From assembly GCA_031267575.1 (NCBI GenBank), contig JAIRYN010000017.1, forward strand, positions 48,453 to 112,452: a stretch of DNA of 64,000 nucleotides, read 5' to 3'. Made by a program: the position numbers and the translations under genes. Positions within the stretch are counted from its first letter, which is position 1; the number at the start of each line of letters is the position of its first letter. Shown piece by piece: positions 25,844-35,487 of the stretch. This DNA is from Synergistaceae bacterium (GTDB taxonomy: Bacteria > Synergistota > Synergistia > Synergistales > Aminobacteriaceae). The notes beneath the pieces were generated by a model that searched no databases, had not been told where the DNA came from, and was given only the letters and a program-made list of their open reading frames with translations.

Positions 25844-26770
25844 ATGAACTCGCAAATTAAGCGTTTGTTGTACAATTTGCTGCCGCCTAAACTCATTTTA
25901 TGGAACTGGGAGTATCGGCGACAACGCTACTTAACTGAAGAACGTCTCACTATGGTCCCTTGCAAAACCGCATCTCTGTCCCTCGGCTACGACACTCGGC
26001 ATGGCCTCAATTATGCCTTTTATTCTGATGGCGAATTCGCCGGGACGCGGCTGTATTACCCAAATACCGACATATCCAAGCTCAATAAGTATGAGCGGTA
26101 CATAATAGAGACAGGAGCGGATTTCCGCATTAAGGCTCAGGAAATGGACATAAACAGTCCTCATCGGTATGTGACAGCAGAAAATCCGATTATCGGCACT
26201 ATATACCCCCCCCCCCAGCAACACCCAACTGCTCAACCAACACCATTCTTCGTCTCTGAGGGGGAAATTGTCGCCGATGTGGGCTGCGAAGCCGCCAACT
26301 TTGCCTTATCGGTCGCGGGCGTCGCTAAGACGCTTTATCTTTTCGAAGGCGACTCAAAATGGACAAGTTGTCTCAAGGCTACTTTTGAACCGTATTCTGA
26401 CAAGACTAACGTCATTAGCAAGTATATTTCTGATGTTTCAAGCGATAGTACGATCACGCTTGACGACTACTTCCAAAATAAAGAGGTTAACTTTATCAAA
26501 ATGGATGTCGAGGGATTCGAGCGGAGGTGTCTTGCGGGTGCGAAGAAATTGCTGAAGCGCGACAATGTTCGTTGGAGCGTTTGCGTTTATCATCGCTTAG
26601 ACGATGCGGAAGTTATCGGCAAGATTTTCGCTGACGCCGGATACGAAACGGAATTCACGCCAGGGTGGATGTTACGGCGGCCGCAGTGTGAGGTTGTAGA
26701 CGGTGAACCTCACATATTGAGAAGTCAACGCCCGACGCCTCGCAGAGTCGTTATTAGAGCATGGAAATAA
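25844..26770 (+). CDS. FkbM-family methyltransferase with internal C11 tract
   Basis: 308 residues. The SAM-binding loop is IVADVGCEAANFALSVAG. The family motif NFIKMDVEGFERRCLAGA follows the conserved TITLDDYF, and a late block reads WSVCVYHRLDDAEVI. FkbM enzymes O-methylate sugars or lipids, which fits a glycan locus. ATG 25844 is chosen because GGGAGGT lies seven bases upstream. A run of eleven C residues at 26206-26216 encodes the proline stretch near residue 123 and lies before the catalytic domain. Slippage there would remove the whole enzyme. Confidence 0.87.
   Translation: MNSQIKRLLYNLLPPKLILWNWEYRRQRYLTEERLTMVPCKTASLSLGYDTRHGLNYAFYSDGEFAGTRLYYPNTDISKLNKYERYIIETGADFRIKAQEMDINSPHRYVTAENPIIGTIYPPPQQHPTAQPTPFFVSEGEIVADVGCEAANFALSVAGVAKTLYLFEGDSKWTSCLKATFEPYSDKTNVISKYISDVSSDSTITLDDYFQNKEVNFIKMDVEGFERRCLAGAKKLLKRDNVRWSVCVYHRLDDAEVIGKIFADAGYETEFTPGWMLRRPQCEVVDGEPHILRSQRPTPRRVVIRAWK
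26206..26216 (+). repeat. Homopolymer C11 in the FkbM methyltransferase gene
   Basis: Eleven consecutive C residues are the longest homopolymer I found in the window. In the sequenced state the frame is ON. The tract sits between the N-terminal extension and the SAM-binding domain. Confidence 0.93.
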
Positions 26771-26967
26771 TTTGTAACGTTGTTCTGGCAATCAAATAAA
26801 GAGAGGGTTGTCCAGATAATGATTTTTTCAAAGAAAAACCTTGCAGCACAATGATTTCCAAGAATGATGGTACATGCAATGAAAATCAAGGTGATACATG
26901 GGTTTGTTACGAGATGATCATTATTTGGGCAACACTCTCCAAATAAATATATGGGTGGATGGTGTTT

Positions 26968-27894
26968 ATGAATAAAATACATTTTGTATCGGCTTTCGAC
27001 AGACGAAATACGGGTGATTGGGTCACTTCACCGCTGAACTATTATTACGGCTTTTTCAAACAATATAGCGTGATAGCGCATGATATCTTAACAGTGCATT
27101 GGGCGGAAATATATAAGGACGACATCGTGATAATCGGCGGCGGCGGTATGTTAGACCTATGCGACGAATGGAACATGGCGATAAATAAACTGACCGAGGT
27201 TTGCGAAAATGTCGTGGTATGGAGTGCGGGATTTAACAGACACTATAATGAGAAGCTATCTATTTCGCTCAAAACAGAACGCTTCAAACTATGTGGTGTC
27301 CGCGATTTCAATTTGCCAGGATTTGAATGGCTGCCCTGCGTTACATGTAAGCTGCCAGAATTAGATAAAAAGCTGGCTACCAAAAGATATATCGGTGTTA
27401 TCAGTCATCACGGAAACCTACTGCCCGGCTTTACGCAATATGAAAGAATAACGAACGGGCAGAACATCTATGCGATCATAGATTTTATATCATCGTCTGA
27501 TATTATTGTATCAAACAGTTATCACGCATTATATTTTACAATGCTCATGCAGAAAAAAGCGGTTTGCTCAAACAAATTTTCGACAAAATTTGAGAATTTT
27601 AAATATAAGCCCGCATATTATTCAGGAGATATCGAAGCTGATGCTGAAAAAGCGCAGGTTTATGACCGTGAGGAGGCAAGAAAACTGAACGACAAATTCT
27701 TCGAGAGTGTAAAAGCCTTTGTCGAAGCCAAAATCCAGGAGCCCGACAACAGCTATACGCAAATCTATATGTTGAAGCGTCAATCAGTTAATCAGTCAAA
27801 AGATTGCTTACTTAAAAGATTGCTTATCTGGCTGCAACGAATGATAATCAAAAAGGTCAAGTCATTAGTCACTCTAAGACAGGGTAAAAGGTAG
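26968..27894 (+). CDS. Polysaccharide pyruvyltransferase-like protein
   Basis: About 308 residues. The N-terminus IHFVSAFDRRNTGDWVTSPLNYYYGFF and the block DIVIIGGGGMLDLCDEWN resemble CsaB/WcaK-type pyruvyltransferases. The late block SDIIVSNSYHALYFTMLMQKKAV matches the family's conserved S-x-H-x-x-x-F region. ATG 26968 has GGGTGG nine bases upstream; ATG 26959 in the same frame lacks spacing. It would add a pyruvate ketal to a sugar, but related proteins of unknown activity exist. The C-terminal 60 residues are basic and helical. Confidence 0.75.
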   Translation: MNKIHFVSAFDRRNTGDWVTSPLNYYYGFFKQYSVIAHDILTVHWAEIYKDDIVIIGGGGMLDLCDEWNMAINKLTEVCENVVVWSAGFNRHYNEKLSISLKTERFKLCGVRDFNLPGFEWLPCVTCKLPELDKKLATKRYIGVISHHGNLLPGFTQYERITNGQNIYAIIDFISSSDIIVSNSYHALYFTMLMQKKAVCSNKFSTKFENFKYKPAYYSGDIEADAEKAQVYDREEARKLNDKFFESVKAFVEAKIQEPDNSYTQIYMLKRQSVNQSKDCLLKRLLIWLQRMIIKKVKSLVTLRQGKR

Positions 27895-28143
27895 TTATAG
27901 TGACACTTTACGAAAATAATAACCACAACGTGGGTATTTTAATGAACTGGTATGCCGGACAAGGCTAGGTTCGTTGCTTTCGCTGACGGGATTGCTTGAT
28001 AGATGTTTTGACATTGAGCAATTCCCTGACGACGATGTTATTACAAACTCGATTGATTATACCGCTGTTGAGAGCATTCTGTCTGAACAGCGCATTTATT
28101 CAATGAGATTTCTCAGAGATGGGCTTTTAGGAGGGTGTGCTCT
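27895..28143. other. Gap with possible coding remnant
   Basis: No intact gene. The first part could encode a short broken frame starting TLYENNNHNVGILMNWYAGQ before a stop, which looks protein-like. A second open bit leads into the next gene. A disrupted glycan gene is plausible but I cannot name it. Confidence 0.4.
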
Positions 28144-28815
28144 ATGAGCGTAATTAATTCGTTATTTAACGCAAAGCGAAAAACTATGGGGTTTGTGTGG
28201 AATTGTTTTCCGAGGTTGCATATTTGGCGTGCTCGTTTGAATGGTTCGGTTATTTTGAAGGAGCATATGCAGATAAGGCTATTTGTGCATTTGGCAAATG
28301 TCACAATCGGTAAGTATTCCAGTGTAAATATCTTTACGCGGATCTTCGATACGGATATCGGAAGCTTCAGTGGAATAGGGTCAAACTGTATCATCAACCC
28401 CGGTCAGCACCGTTACAGATATATTTCAAATAGGATGGGCGCAATGCGTAATTTGCTCTACAATACCACTATTGACTACAACGACATCAATCGTACCACT
28501 ATCGGCAACGACGTGTGGCTTGGAGCGAATGTAATAATCCCCCGAGGGGGAATCAATATTGGTAATGGAGCGGTTGTTGCGGCTGGCGCGGTTGTTACAA
28601 AGGATGTGCCACCTTACGCTGTTGTAGGTGGCGTCCCTGCTAAAATTATTAAATATCGGTTTACCGATGAGCAGATAGACTTTCTTCAACAGCTGAAATG
28701 GTGGGAATGGAGTGACGAGAAAATCAAGCAACACGCCGATCTGTTCCTTTCCCTTGAAAAGTGGTGGGATTATGCAAAGGCACATAAAGAAACATTATTG
28801 AACCTTAAAGAGTAA
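28144..28815 (+). CDS. Hexapeptide-repeat acyltransferase (CatB/xenobiotic acetyltransferase-like)
   Basis: 223 residues of left-handed beta-helix type. [33 protein letters not shown] holds the probable catalytic His in the family's G-x-H context. Repeats [32 protein letters not shown] lead into [20 protein letters not shown], typical of the CatB/VatD group. The C-terminus is a helical cap ([14 protein letters not shown]). AGGAGG precedes ATG 28144 by about ten bases. It closes the plus-strand part of the glycan island, with the decayed IS607 element just after. Confidence 0.87.
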   Translation: MSVINSLFNAKRKTMGFVWNCFPRLHIWRARLNGSVILKEHMQIRLFVHLANVTIGKYSSVNIFTRIFDTDIGSFSGIGSNCIINPGQHRYRYISNRMGAMRNLLYNTTIDYNDINRTTIGNDVWLGANVIIPRGGINIGNGAVVAAGAVVTKDVPPYAVVGGVPAKIIKYRFTDEQIDFLQQLKWWEWSDEKIKQHADLFLSLEKWWDYAKAHKETLLNLKE

Positions 28816-28842
28816 TTCGGCTTAGAGTATAACTACATTGAC

Positions 28843-28872
28843 ACACTCCCACGACTTTAGTCGTGGGAGTGT
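28843..28872. terminator. Perfect 13-bp hairpin at the tnpB-proximal end of the IS607 remnant
   Basis: ACACTCCCACGAC, loop TTTA, GTCGTGGGAGTGT. Stems of this kind are found at the end of IS605/IS607 elements next to tnpB. It could also end transcription of the acyltransferase gene, though no long T run follows. Confidence 0.7.
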
Positions 28873-28957
28873 AAGATCGACAAAGACAGCCCTGTTCCAT
28901 TCGAGAAAATCTCCTCAATTTTGAGGAGTCGTCAGTACCCATCAAATTGGCGGATGT

Positions 28958-29440
28958 TCACTCAATCCAAAACTTAGGTATATACCCATACTCTTTCAGC
29001 TTTACCCAGCCTAGGGTGGGTATCTTGATTCGATGCCGTTGCGCTTCCGTGTCCTTTTCATTGTTACGAGGAACGTAAAAGCAGGTGTCGCTATCATGTT
29101 TCCTCTTAAATTTTGGTAATCCCTTCTTCATCTTGAAATACTGTTTATAAGCTAAGTCAACATTGATAATAGTCTGCTTTACAGCTTTTGAGGATACTTC
29201 TCGAATCTATGAGTTTTCAGGATGAAGTTCGCTATAATCATTGTTCAGCCACTTAGAAAAGGTATAAGCGTTAAGATATTGCTTACCCTCTTTATAGCTT
29301 TATAGCTTTGCTGATTCGTGGCTATAAATAGGTTATACACGAAACGACAAACACCGATAGTCCGGTGTATCTTCTCAATTTACTCAGACACTAGCTGTTC
29401 AGGCACTGGATCTATTTCTGTCTTGTAAGCTAGAACCATG
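28958..29440 (-). pseudogene. tnpB: TnpB (IS607/IS605 OrfB) remnant
   Basis: The reading starts at 29440 with MVLAYKTEIDPVPEQLVSE, a stop, then IEKIHRTIGVCRFVYNLFIATN. After a frameshift it continues YLNAYTFSKWLNNDYSELHPENS, a stop, then SSKAVKQTIINVDLAYKQYF and KIPTLGWVKLKEYGYIP. These are the N-terminal blocks of TnpB. The RuvC nuclease part is missing. TnpB proteins are RNA-guided nucleases; this copy is dead. Confidence 0.85.
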
Positions 29441-30053
29441 TTCCAGCGCCTCCTTCAAAGATTTTTTGTAGTTTCGTAACCCATATAATCTTGAACTAAA
29501 ACAATGAACTATCGTCATGAAATCCTGGATCATTTCTTGCTCTGGACTCAATTCCTTGCTCTCCAAAATTTTTAGCTCACAAAAATGATCTTTAATAAAG
29601 TGCTCAAACCACTCGAAACCAAAACGTACTGGCCTATCCTTGTGAGCGATAATCAGCAGGCGGATTTGCTGTTTTTCTACGTCTTCCATCACTTGAAGAA
29701 ATTTTGGACGCTTAAAAATTAGTCCATCACCAACTTCGCAAATAAACTCAACATCTCGTAGCCTTAATTCGCTGCAATATTATTCAATAACTGTTTGCTG
29801 GTTTCTTAAGTCGGGCTTCTGAGCTTGGCTAGAAACCCGGCAACACGCAACGTTTCTGACATGAGAATCTTCCGACTTCAAGCACAGAAAATCTTTTTAT
29901 TGGTTCTCGGTATAAATCCTCCGATTTGTTTTACTTTGTGAAGTGGGTTTTAATTTATCCTCCCTGTCCCACTTCCCTGTCCCACTTCTGTAGAGTTTTT
30001 ACTTTGACGCTAAGAAATTCTGCTGCTTGCCTCGAACTATATATCTTATTCAT
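29399..30053 (-). pseudogene. tnpA: IS607-type serine recombinase TnpA remnant
   Basis: The N-terminus at 30053 reads MNKIYSSRQAAEFLSVKVKT followed by LQKWDRE, a MerR-like helix-turn-helix. The frame then breaks at an exact 13-bp tandem duplication (29962-29987). After further shifts, the C-terminal part is open from 29692: DVEKQQIRLLIIAHKDRPVR, FGFEWFEHF, and VHCFSSRLYGLRNYKKSLKE, the end of IS607 resolvases. It overlaps the start of tnpB as in intact elements. Confidence 0.85.
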
Positions 30054-30211
30054 AACATTATCTTGCATCTTATATCCTAATTAGTAAAGCTAGAAGCGAT
30101 CTCCTTTAAGTTTTCGTCGCTCTCGACGCGGTAACAACATTTGCAGCAGCTTATGACCAGGCACGGCGTCACCCTGTTGCTTTTCTTTCGCCGCCTGAGC
30201 TTGAATTTTTA

Positions 30212-31126
30212 CTAAAGCGTTTTCGTATCCGGCAATTTCATCCACTCTCCGAATATTTCATTGTATGAGTTGGGGTAAAATACAATGTAACCACTTGCGG
30301 GATAGAATGTCAGCTCGCCAATATAAATTCTATCAAGAATATTGTATAAATCCACACGCAAAAATGACATACCCTGGGACAGGATTTCGGCGATTTTTAT
30401 CATCTCGCTCAAAACTTCGGGTCGGGGAATGATATGATTCGGGTCATTGGGGTATCCCATCTGTAACGGAATAAAATTCCAGTCCGATGTGTAGAAATTA
30501 TGCTTATGCTCAATCAATCTATCAAAATCAACCTCTATGGCGCGAATCTGTCCATCGAAGCAGAAAAATTTATAATCATTGATGTTATAACCCAAGTATT
30601 CTTCAGCGAAAACACAAGGCTTTATCTCTCTGTATACATACTCCCTCCCCCATGTGTAATAATTCTTCGCCAAACTTTTTGTGAGCTTCTTTCTGGCGGC
30701 TTTGGCGTCGAATTTCGATTTATCGGGAACAAGTACGACTGTTCCGCTGTCGTGATTGGTCTTGAGTACAAAAGAATCGGGCAAATTCGAAAAATCAATT
30801 GCGTCGAAACAGTCCCATTTACCGTACACCGCAGGTAAAAAACTGTCGGGATATTCGTAACCTCTCTCACTCAATTCGCGACAAATCCACTTCCTCGCGG
30901 CGTATTTGTCTGCCATTTGCGTATATTCGGGCTTACGGTTGTACAGCTTCAGCCATTGAATTTTCGCGTTGAAAGTTTTTGGATGTTTCAGATCAAGTTT
31001 TTTCCCCATTGCTAATTTGTAAAACAGCCGCAAATATAGATCATCTGGAAGCCATGGGAGATAGCTCAAAATTTTTAAGAAAATTTTTCTGGGGTTTTTA
31101 ATGGCTTTAAGAAGCAACTTCCTCAT
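30212..31126 (-). CDS. TupA-like ATP-grasp protein
   Basis: 304 residues matching the TupA-like ATP-grasp family found in glycan and capsule loci. The N-terminal FYKLAMGKKLDLKHPKTFNAKIQWLKL is a strong family block. DSFVLKTNHDSGTVVLVPDK resembles the ATP-grasp lysine and glycine loop. IKPCVFAEEYLGYNINDYKFFCFDG and FLRVDLYNILDRIYIGELTFYPASG carry the acidic metal ligands. It probably joins an amino or carboxy compound to a surface polymer. It runs opposite to the glycan genes and lies beyond the IS607 remnant, so its link to the operon is positional. Confidence 0.85.
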   Translation of the reverse strand: MRKLLLKAIKNPRKIFLKILSYLPWLPDDLYLRLFYKLAMGKKLDLKHPKTFNAKIQWLKLYNRKPEYTQMADKYAARKWICRELSERGYEYPDSFLPAVYGKWDCFDAIDFSNLPDSFVLKTNHDSGTVVLVPDKSKFDAKAARKKLTKSLAKNYYTWGREYVYREIKPCVFAEEYLGYNINDYKFFCFDGQIRAIEVDFDRLIEHKHNFYTSDWNFIPLQMGYPNDPNHIIPRPEVLSEMIKIAEILSQGMSFLRVDLYNILDRIYIGELTFYPASGYIVFYPNSYNEIFGEWMKLPDTKTL

Positions 31127-31340
31127 TTTACTTTTGCCTCACTCCTTGTCAAAACGTAATGTTTGCTCAAACCTCTAACTGAGCTTGGCGCATGGGTTTT
31201 GGATAGATGCCGAAAATACTCCACGACAATATAAATGCGCATAACCACTTGAGCATATAGATTAAGCATATAAATTAAGCATACAGAGAAAAGCCTTAAC
31301 CTGAACTTCCTCTATCGTCTGTGAATTTCCCCAATCGCGA

Positions 31341-31790
<450 letters not shown>

Positions 31791-31869
31791 GGACCGCTCA
31801 CTCATTTCGCAAATCGCAAATGTTTGAGATTTAAGATTAGATTGAGAGCAGAAAGGAGAAATGATTGTT

Positions 31870-32100
31870 ATGCCGATGATTCAGGTCAATTTGATAGCGG
31901 GACACTCCATGGAGGAAAAACGTAAGTTCGCGGCGAACGTAACACGAATTGCCTGCGAGGACTTGAACGTCCAACCAGAGCAGGTGTGGGTACAAATTAT
32001 CGACATGCCAACCGACAGCTTTGCCGTGGCCGGCACTTTAATCGCTGATAGGGCAACAGCATTTACTTTTGACTCAAATAAGGCAGGTCTTCCTAATTAA
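31870..32100 (+). CDS. 4-oxalocrotonate tautomerase family protein
   Basis: A small 76-residue enzyme-like protein. ATG 31870 is chosen over 31861 because it puts proline directly after Met (PMIQVNLIAGHSMEEKRKF). Pro-1 is the catalytic base of this family and must be exposed after Met removal. AAAGGAG lies about eleven bases upstream. The core QVWVQIIDMPTDSFAVAGTL matches the family; the usual Arg residues of 4-OT cannot be assigned by eye. It is intact in a region of dead genes. The substrate is unknown. Confidence 0.85.
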   Translation: MPMIQVNLIAGHSMEEKRKFAANVTRIACEDLNVQPEQVWVQIIDMPTDSFAVAGTLIADRATAFTFDSNKAGLPN

Positions 32101-32119
32101 AAACAGCGCGGTTTTCCGT

Positions 32120-32346
32120 AAAACATTCATGTTTAGCGGTGAATTGCCCTTATGCGCTCTCGTGGAATCCTCGCGGAAAATTCACGTCCAGACACCTGAG
32201 AGAGTCTCGAACGCTTTCGTGCGGTTTATCAGTCGTCCCGCGCCGTATGGCACGGAATGGTTCTAGTCGGGATTGCCCTTGCCGATACAGACGAGACTGC
32301 CGTCGCGCATGTTGATAGGGATCAGCAATTTTTCTCCAGCTTTTGA
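32120..32346 (-). pseudogene. RtcB-like RNA ligase remnant
   Basis: One minus-strand frame reads EKLLIPINMRDGSLVCIGKG then NPD, a stop, then NHSVPYGAGRLINRTKAFETLS. Intact RtcB proteins of this type have G-N-P-D-W-N-x-S-x-P-H-G-A-G-R, so tryptophan has become a stop and the guanylylated histidine is tyrosine (TAC at 32247-32245). A weaker, frameshifted tail continues towards 32120. Only the C-terminal region remains. Confidence 0.6.
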
Positions 32347-32436
32347 GGATTTATTTTATTTGATGATTTATTTTATATGAAAGAGCCGCGAACCCGATTT
32401 ATGAGTCCGCAGCTCTTCGTCAATATCGATGTCGCT

Positions 32437-33360
32437 TTACGCCGTGATTTTAGCGTAACGCTCCGAACCCAAAATTTCCATCATATACATATATGGTGAT
32501 AAAACACCACTTTTCAGCATCGAAAACACCCTGGGCGTGCTTCCCGATACCAACACGACACCCTGTTCGTTCATCGTCACTGGCTGCTGCAAGTCGCGGC
32601 TTGCCACATTCCAGAAAACGACTCTCGGCAGCGAATAATCGTTGCGGGCGAACAATTCTTTCGCGTATTCAAAGTTCGTCATTTTCGAATCCTGTGTGCA
32701 GGAGTCGAACTCCATATCGGAGATGAAGTAAAGCGTCTTCGGCAATTCGTTCTGCGGCACGCTGTTTTTCACCGCCATTTTCAACACGAGTTCGAATACC
32801 TTCTGGATGTTGGTGTTGGCCGCCTCGTTGAAACTTTCGCAATAACGCACCTTCTCCAAAATATCCGCGCCCTTGATCTCCACGAGCCGCGGCATTTCAG
32901 AGAACGTCACGAAGTGATTGCGGAACGTCCCCGTGTTCCGTTCGGCGAAATAGATGCCGAGCGACAGCGCGATAGCTGCGGGCATGGGTTTCATACGATC
33001 GTACATAGAACCCAAACCGTCCACGACAACGAGGGCGTTTTCGCCGTTCGTAAAATCCTCCTGCGCCTTCCACGTCACGTCAATAGCCGCGCGCTCTTCG
33101 TCCGACATTGCTGCCCAAAAGACGGGCGCTATGATGTCGTTATGATGTCGTATGGCGTCAGCGATCCTGTGTGGAGAACCGTTTCCCCCGCCGAAACGCG
33201 GCTCATGAAAGCTCTGTAACGTTCGCCGTCGTTGCGCAAAAACGCCTTACGATATTTGAACATCGCCTTCGAAGGCTGTTTCTCGTAAGCGAAGGTGTAG
33301 TCGCGTGTACGCAGGTTGTTTTCGATGATTTTTATATACGAGCGCAGACAGGATAGTTTT
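32437..33360 (-). pseudogene. DUF2828 protein, 5'-truncated and frameshifted
   Basis: The downstream part (33108-32437) matches the von Willebrand-A-like half of DUF2828: ALVVVDGLGSMYDRMKPMP, FVTFSEMPRLVEIKG, LYFISDMEFDSCTQ and VVFWNVASRDLQQPV. The upstream part (YTFAYEKQPSKAMFKYRKAF, then RVSAGETVLHTGSLTPYDI) is in another frame. The two join perfectly if one copy of the 11-bp tandem duplication TATGATGTCGT (33130-33151) is removed. The N-terminal half of the family is absent, and the fragment begins inside the end of the WYL gene. The MIDAS-type motif is DGLGS rather than DxSxS. Confidence 0.85.
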
Positions 33361-33361
33361 T

Positions 33362-34616
33362 TCAGAGAACAGCATCGTCCGTCACCCCGTACATTTGCTC
33401 CATTGTTTTCAGGTCGTCGCGAAATGTTTTTTCCGCATGTTCGTTGTTGGTGCGAAAATCGACGATACGCCCGATGAAAGTCCGAATCCACGGAAGCAGT
33501 TCGGTAGCGTCGCGTACCTCGGCGGTGAAACGGTACGTGTCCTCGTTTACCGTTTCGACTTTCCCATTGCGTTTTTCCCGCTCCAATCTCCCTAGTATGT
33601 ATTCTTCTCCTTTTTCGACGCGAATATCCATTTCGATGTGATCGCGAGCATCCTTTTTCGATGTCGCGACTCCCCAAAGCGTTTTTCTAAAACTCTCGGC
33701 ATTCGATTGATATTTCTCGAAATCAGGCTCGTATTCTTTCGTCGTGACATTCCGGATACTATCCAGCCGGTAAAAAGTGATCATATTGAAGCGATAATTA
33801 TATGCCAAAAGATATCGCCTGGCGTTTTGTACGCTGATGTAGATTTTGAGCGGGAAAACGGTATGAACAAAAGGTTTTCCGTATCTGAGGTTGAAGGTGC
33901 GCAGTTCTACCCGCGAGTGTTCTCCGAGCGCGTCGAGCAAATCGCGCAAGACTTCACTTTCCAGCGCGTGAAGGATGTAGTGATGCTTGAACCCGAAATA
34001 GTCAGGAGAAGATTCGAATTTATCCAGTACAAAGGAGCCAATCACCCCGACCGGGTCAATTTCGGAGAAAAAAGCCACGGCGTCACGCCAGCCGTTTAAA
34101 TCGACCGAATCGTCGGCACGACGGTATAACACGGTTTTCCTTGATTTCATGGAACAAAGAAGTCCGATTTTTACGTACTCCGCGAGCTTTTTTCGTATTG
34201 TCGATTCGTCGAACTCAAGGCGGGTATCGATGGCGGATAAATATTCCGCGTCGATCTTTGTCGATCTTTTCGAGTATTTCTCTCATAGATAGGCTGTTCC
34301 CGTCCGCGAGGATATCCAAAATAATAAAGTGCAACGTAACGTCATTCACCGTGAAAGTTTTCGCCTTGAAAGCGTTGTATAACGGATTGTGACGAATCAA
34401 ACGACTGTCGATGGATATGAACACGCTCTTTCTTGACGCTTCGCGATGGAAAGACATATAATCACCGAGCCAGCTCTCGATACGGCGACGTTCGTTATCG
34501 TAGCTGCGCGTGCTTTGCACGTCATACTCTCCGCGATTCTTAAAACCGTAAACGAAAAAATCGCGCAAGTAGTCACGAATGCGGTCAAAATTCTTTATGA
34601 GTTCGCTATACGCCAT
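33362..34616 (-). pseudogene. WYL-domain regulator, frameshifted
   Basis: The N-terminal part (34616 to about 34250) has VNDVTLHFIILDILADGNSL, a helix-turn-helix-like start, and is preceded by GGAG. The C-terminal part (to 33362) holds the WYL domain: LRYGKPFVHTVFPLKIYISV and RRYLLAYNYRFNMITFYRLD. The frames join exactly if one copy of the 10-bp tandem duplication GTCGATCTTT (34250-34269) is removed, giving EKIDAEYLSAIDTRLEFDE. WYL proteins are ligand-sensing transcription factors, often controlling defence or repair genes. Confidence 0.85.
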
Positions 34617-35152
34617 TTTTCATTCTCCAAAATCCAGCTCCAACTCCAAAATCCAGCTCCAATTGGCGATACATCACGTTTCCTTTGTTCCAGTCCTTTG
34701 GTCCAGGCGTTGCTCACGCTCAAAAACATCAAGCAGATCCTATCAGTTTCATTGTATCCATGAGCGAACGCTAACATTTTATTTGCCGATCAGGAAAAAT
34801 CGGTCTAGAGAGTATTTTAAATAGTATAAGGGAGAAAGTCTGGATAATCTTCTTACGGGAGTCCTTATCATCCGCGTGGCCAATGGCCCGGGATAATTAA
34901 ATTATATTTAACTTATTATCCTGCGTCGGAAGGCTGGCGTCGGCGAATCGGTACTTGTAGAAAATCGAGAGAATGTGAGGCCAATGCTGGAAAGCGTGTA
35001 CGGAGTCCGGAGGAATGGGACGCGTAGCTGGCGGTCAGCGAGAGGGGCGAGAAAAGCAGGAAAAAGAAAAAGGAGACCCCGACATTAATTCTGAACAGTA
35101 GAAACGCGCGGCCTTGCGTCGCTTTGCGTCTCTACGCGAAAGGAGATTTCCT
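34617..35152. other. Non-coding gap with 19-bp tandem duplication
   Basis: 536 bp without a supportable gene. CTCCAAAATCCAGCTCCAA occurs twice in tandem at 34625-34662, just upstream of the WYL gene start. Around 34893-34922 an AT-rich stretch is bounded by GGATAA and TTATCC. No terminator or tRNA was found. Confidence 0.55.
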
Positions 35153-35379
35153 ATGTTAATTGTGGAGCCCATCAAAAGTATGGCGGAAATCGACCGGATG
35201 AAGAGAATCCTCCAAAGCCAGAGCTAAAGGAATCTGCTTCTTTTCGTCATGGGCATCAACATTCCTTAAGCAGGACTCCGCTTCCCAGCTTATCCATTAC
35301 ATCGGCCTAACCCCGGAGAACCATGAGTAAGTACATGGACGAGGCCATAACAAGGGCCTACCTGGATTTGAATTTATAA
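35153..35379 (+). pseudogene. Phage-type tyrosine integrase remnant
   Basis: ATG 35153 follows AAGGAGA and reads MLIVEPIKSMAEIDRMKRIL then QSQS, a stop, then RNLLLFVMGIN, the N-terminus of integrases of the short Firmicutes type. After a large internal deletion the family's C-terminus appears in pieces: IHYIGLTPENHE, then KYMDEAITRAYLDLNL to the stop at 35379. The catalytic domain is gone. Confidence 0.7.
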
Positions 35380-35487
35380 AAGCAGGATATCTAAAAACAG
35401 CGACGAAAGTCTACACCATGACCGAGACAGCCGTAAACTCAGATCTCAGCGGTGGTAGACTTCCTCGTTGTTTATATATGTTGCGTC

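Larger units (their letters stand above)
28816..30053 (-). mobile_element. Decayed IS607-family element (tnpA and tnpB remnants)
   Basis: The minus strand carries, in order, a broken IS607-type serine recombinase and a broken, truncated TnpB, overlapping as in IS607 elements. A perfect 13-bp hairpin (28843-28872) lies beyond the tnpB remnant where such elements keep their guide-RNA-like end. Only about 160 codons of tnpB remain. Both genes hold stops or frameshifts, so the element cannot move by itself. Confidence 0.8.

Noticed and set aside
32493..33219. Plus-strand frames across the DUF2828 region
   Set aside because: The minus strand carries clear family motifs over the same DNA; these are shadows.
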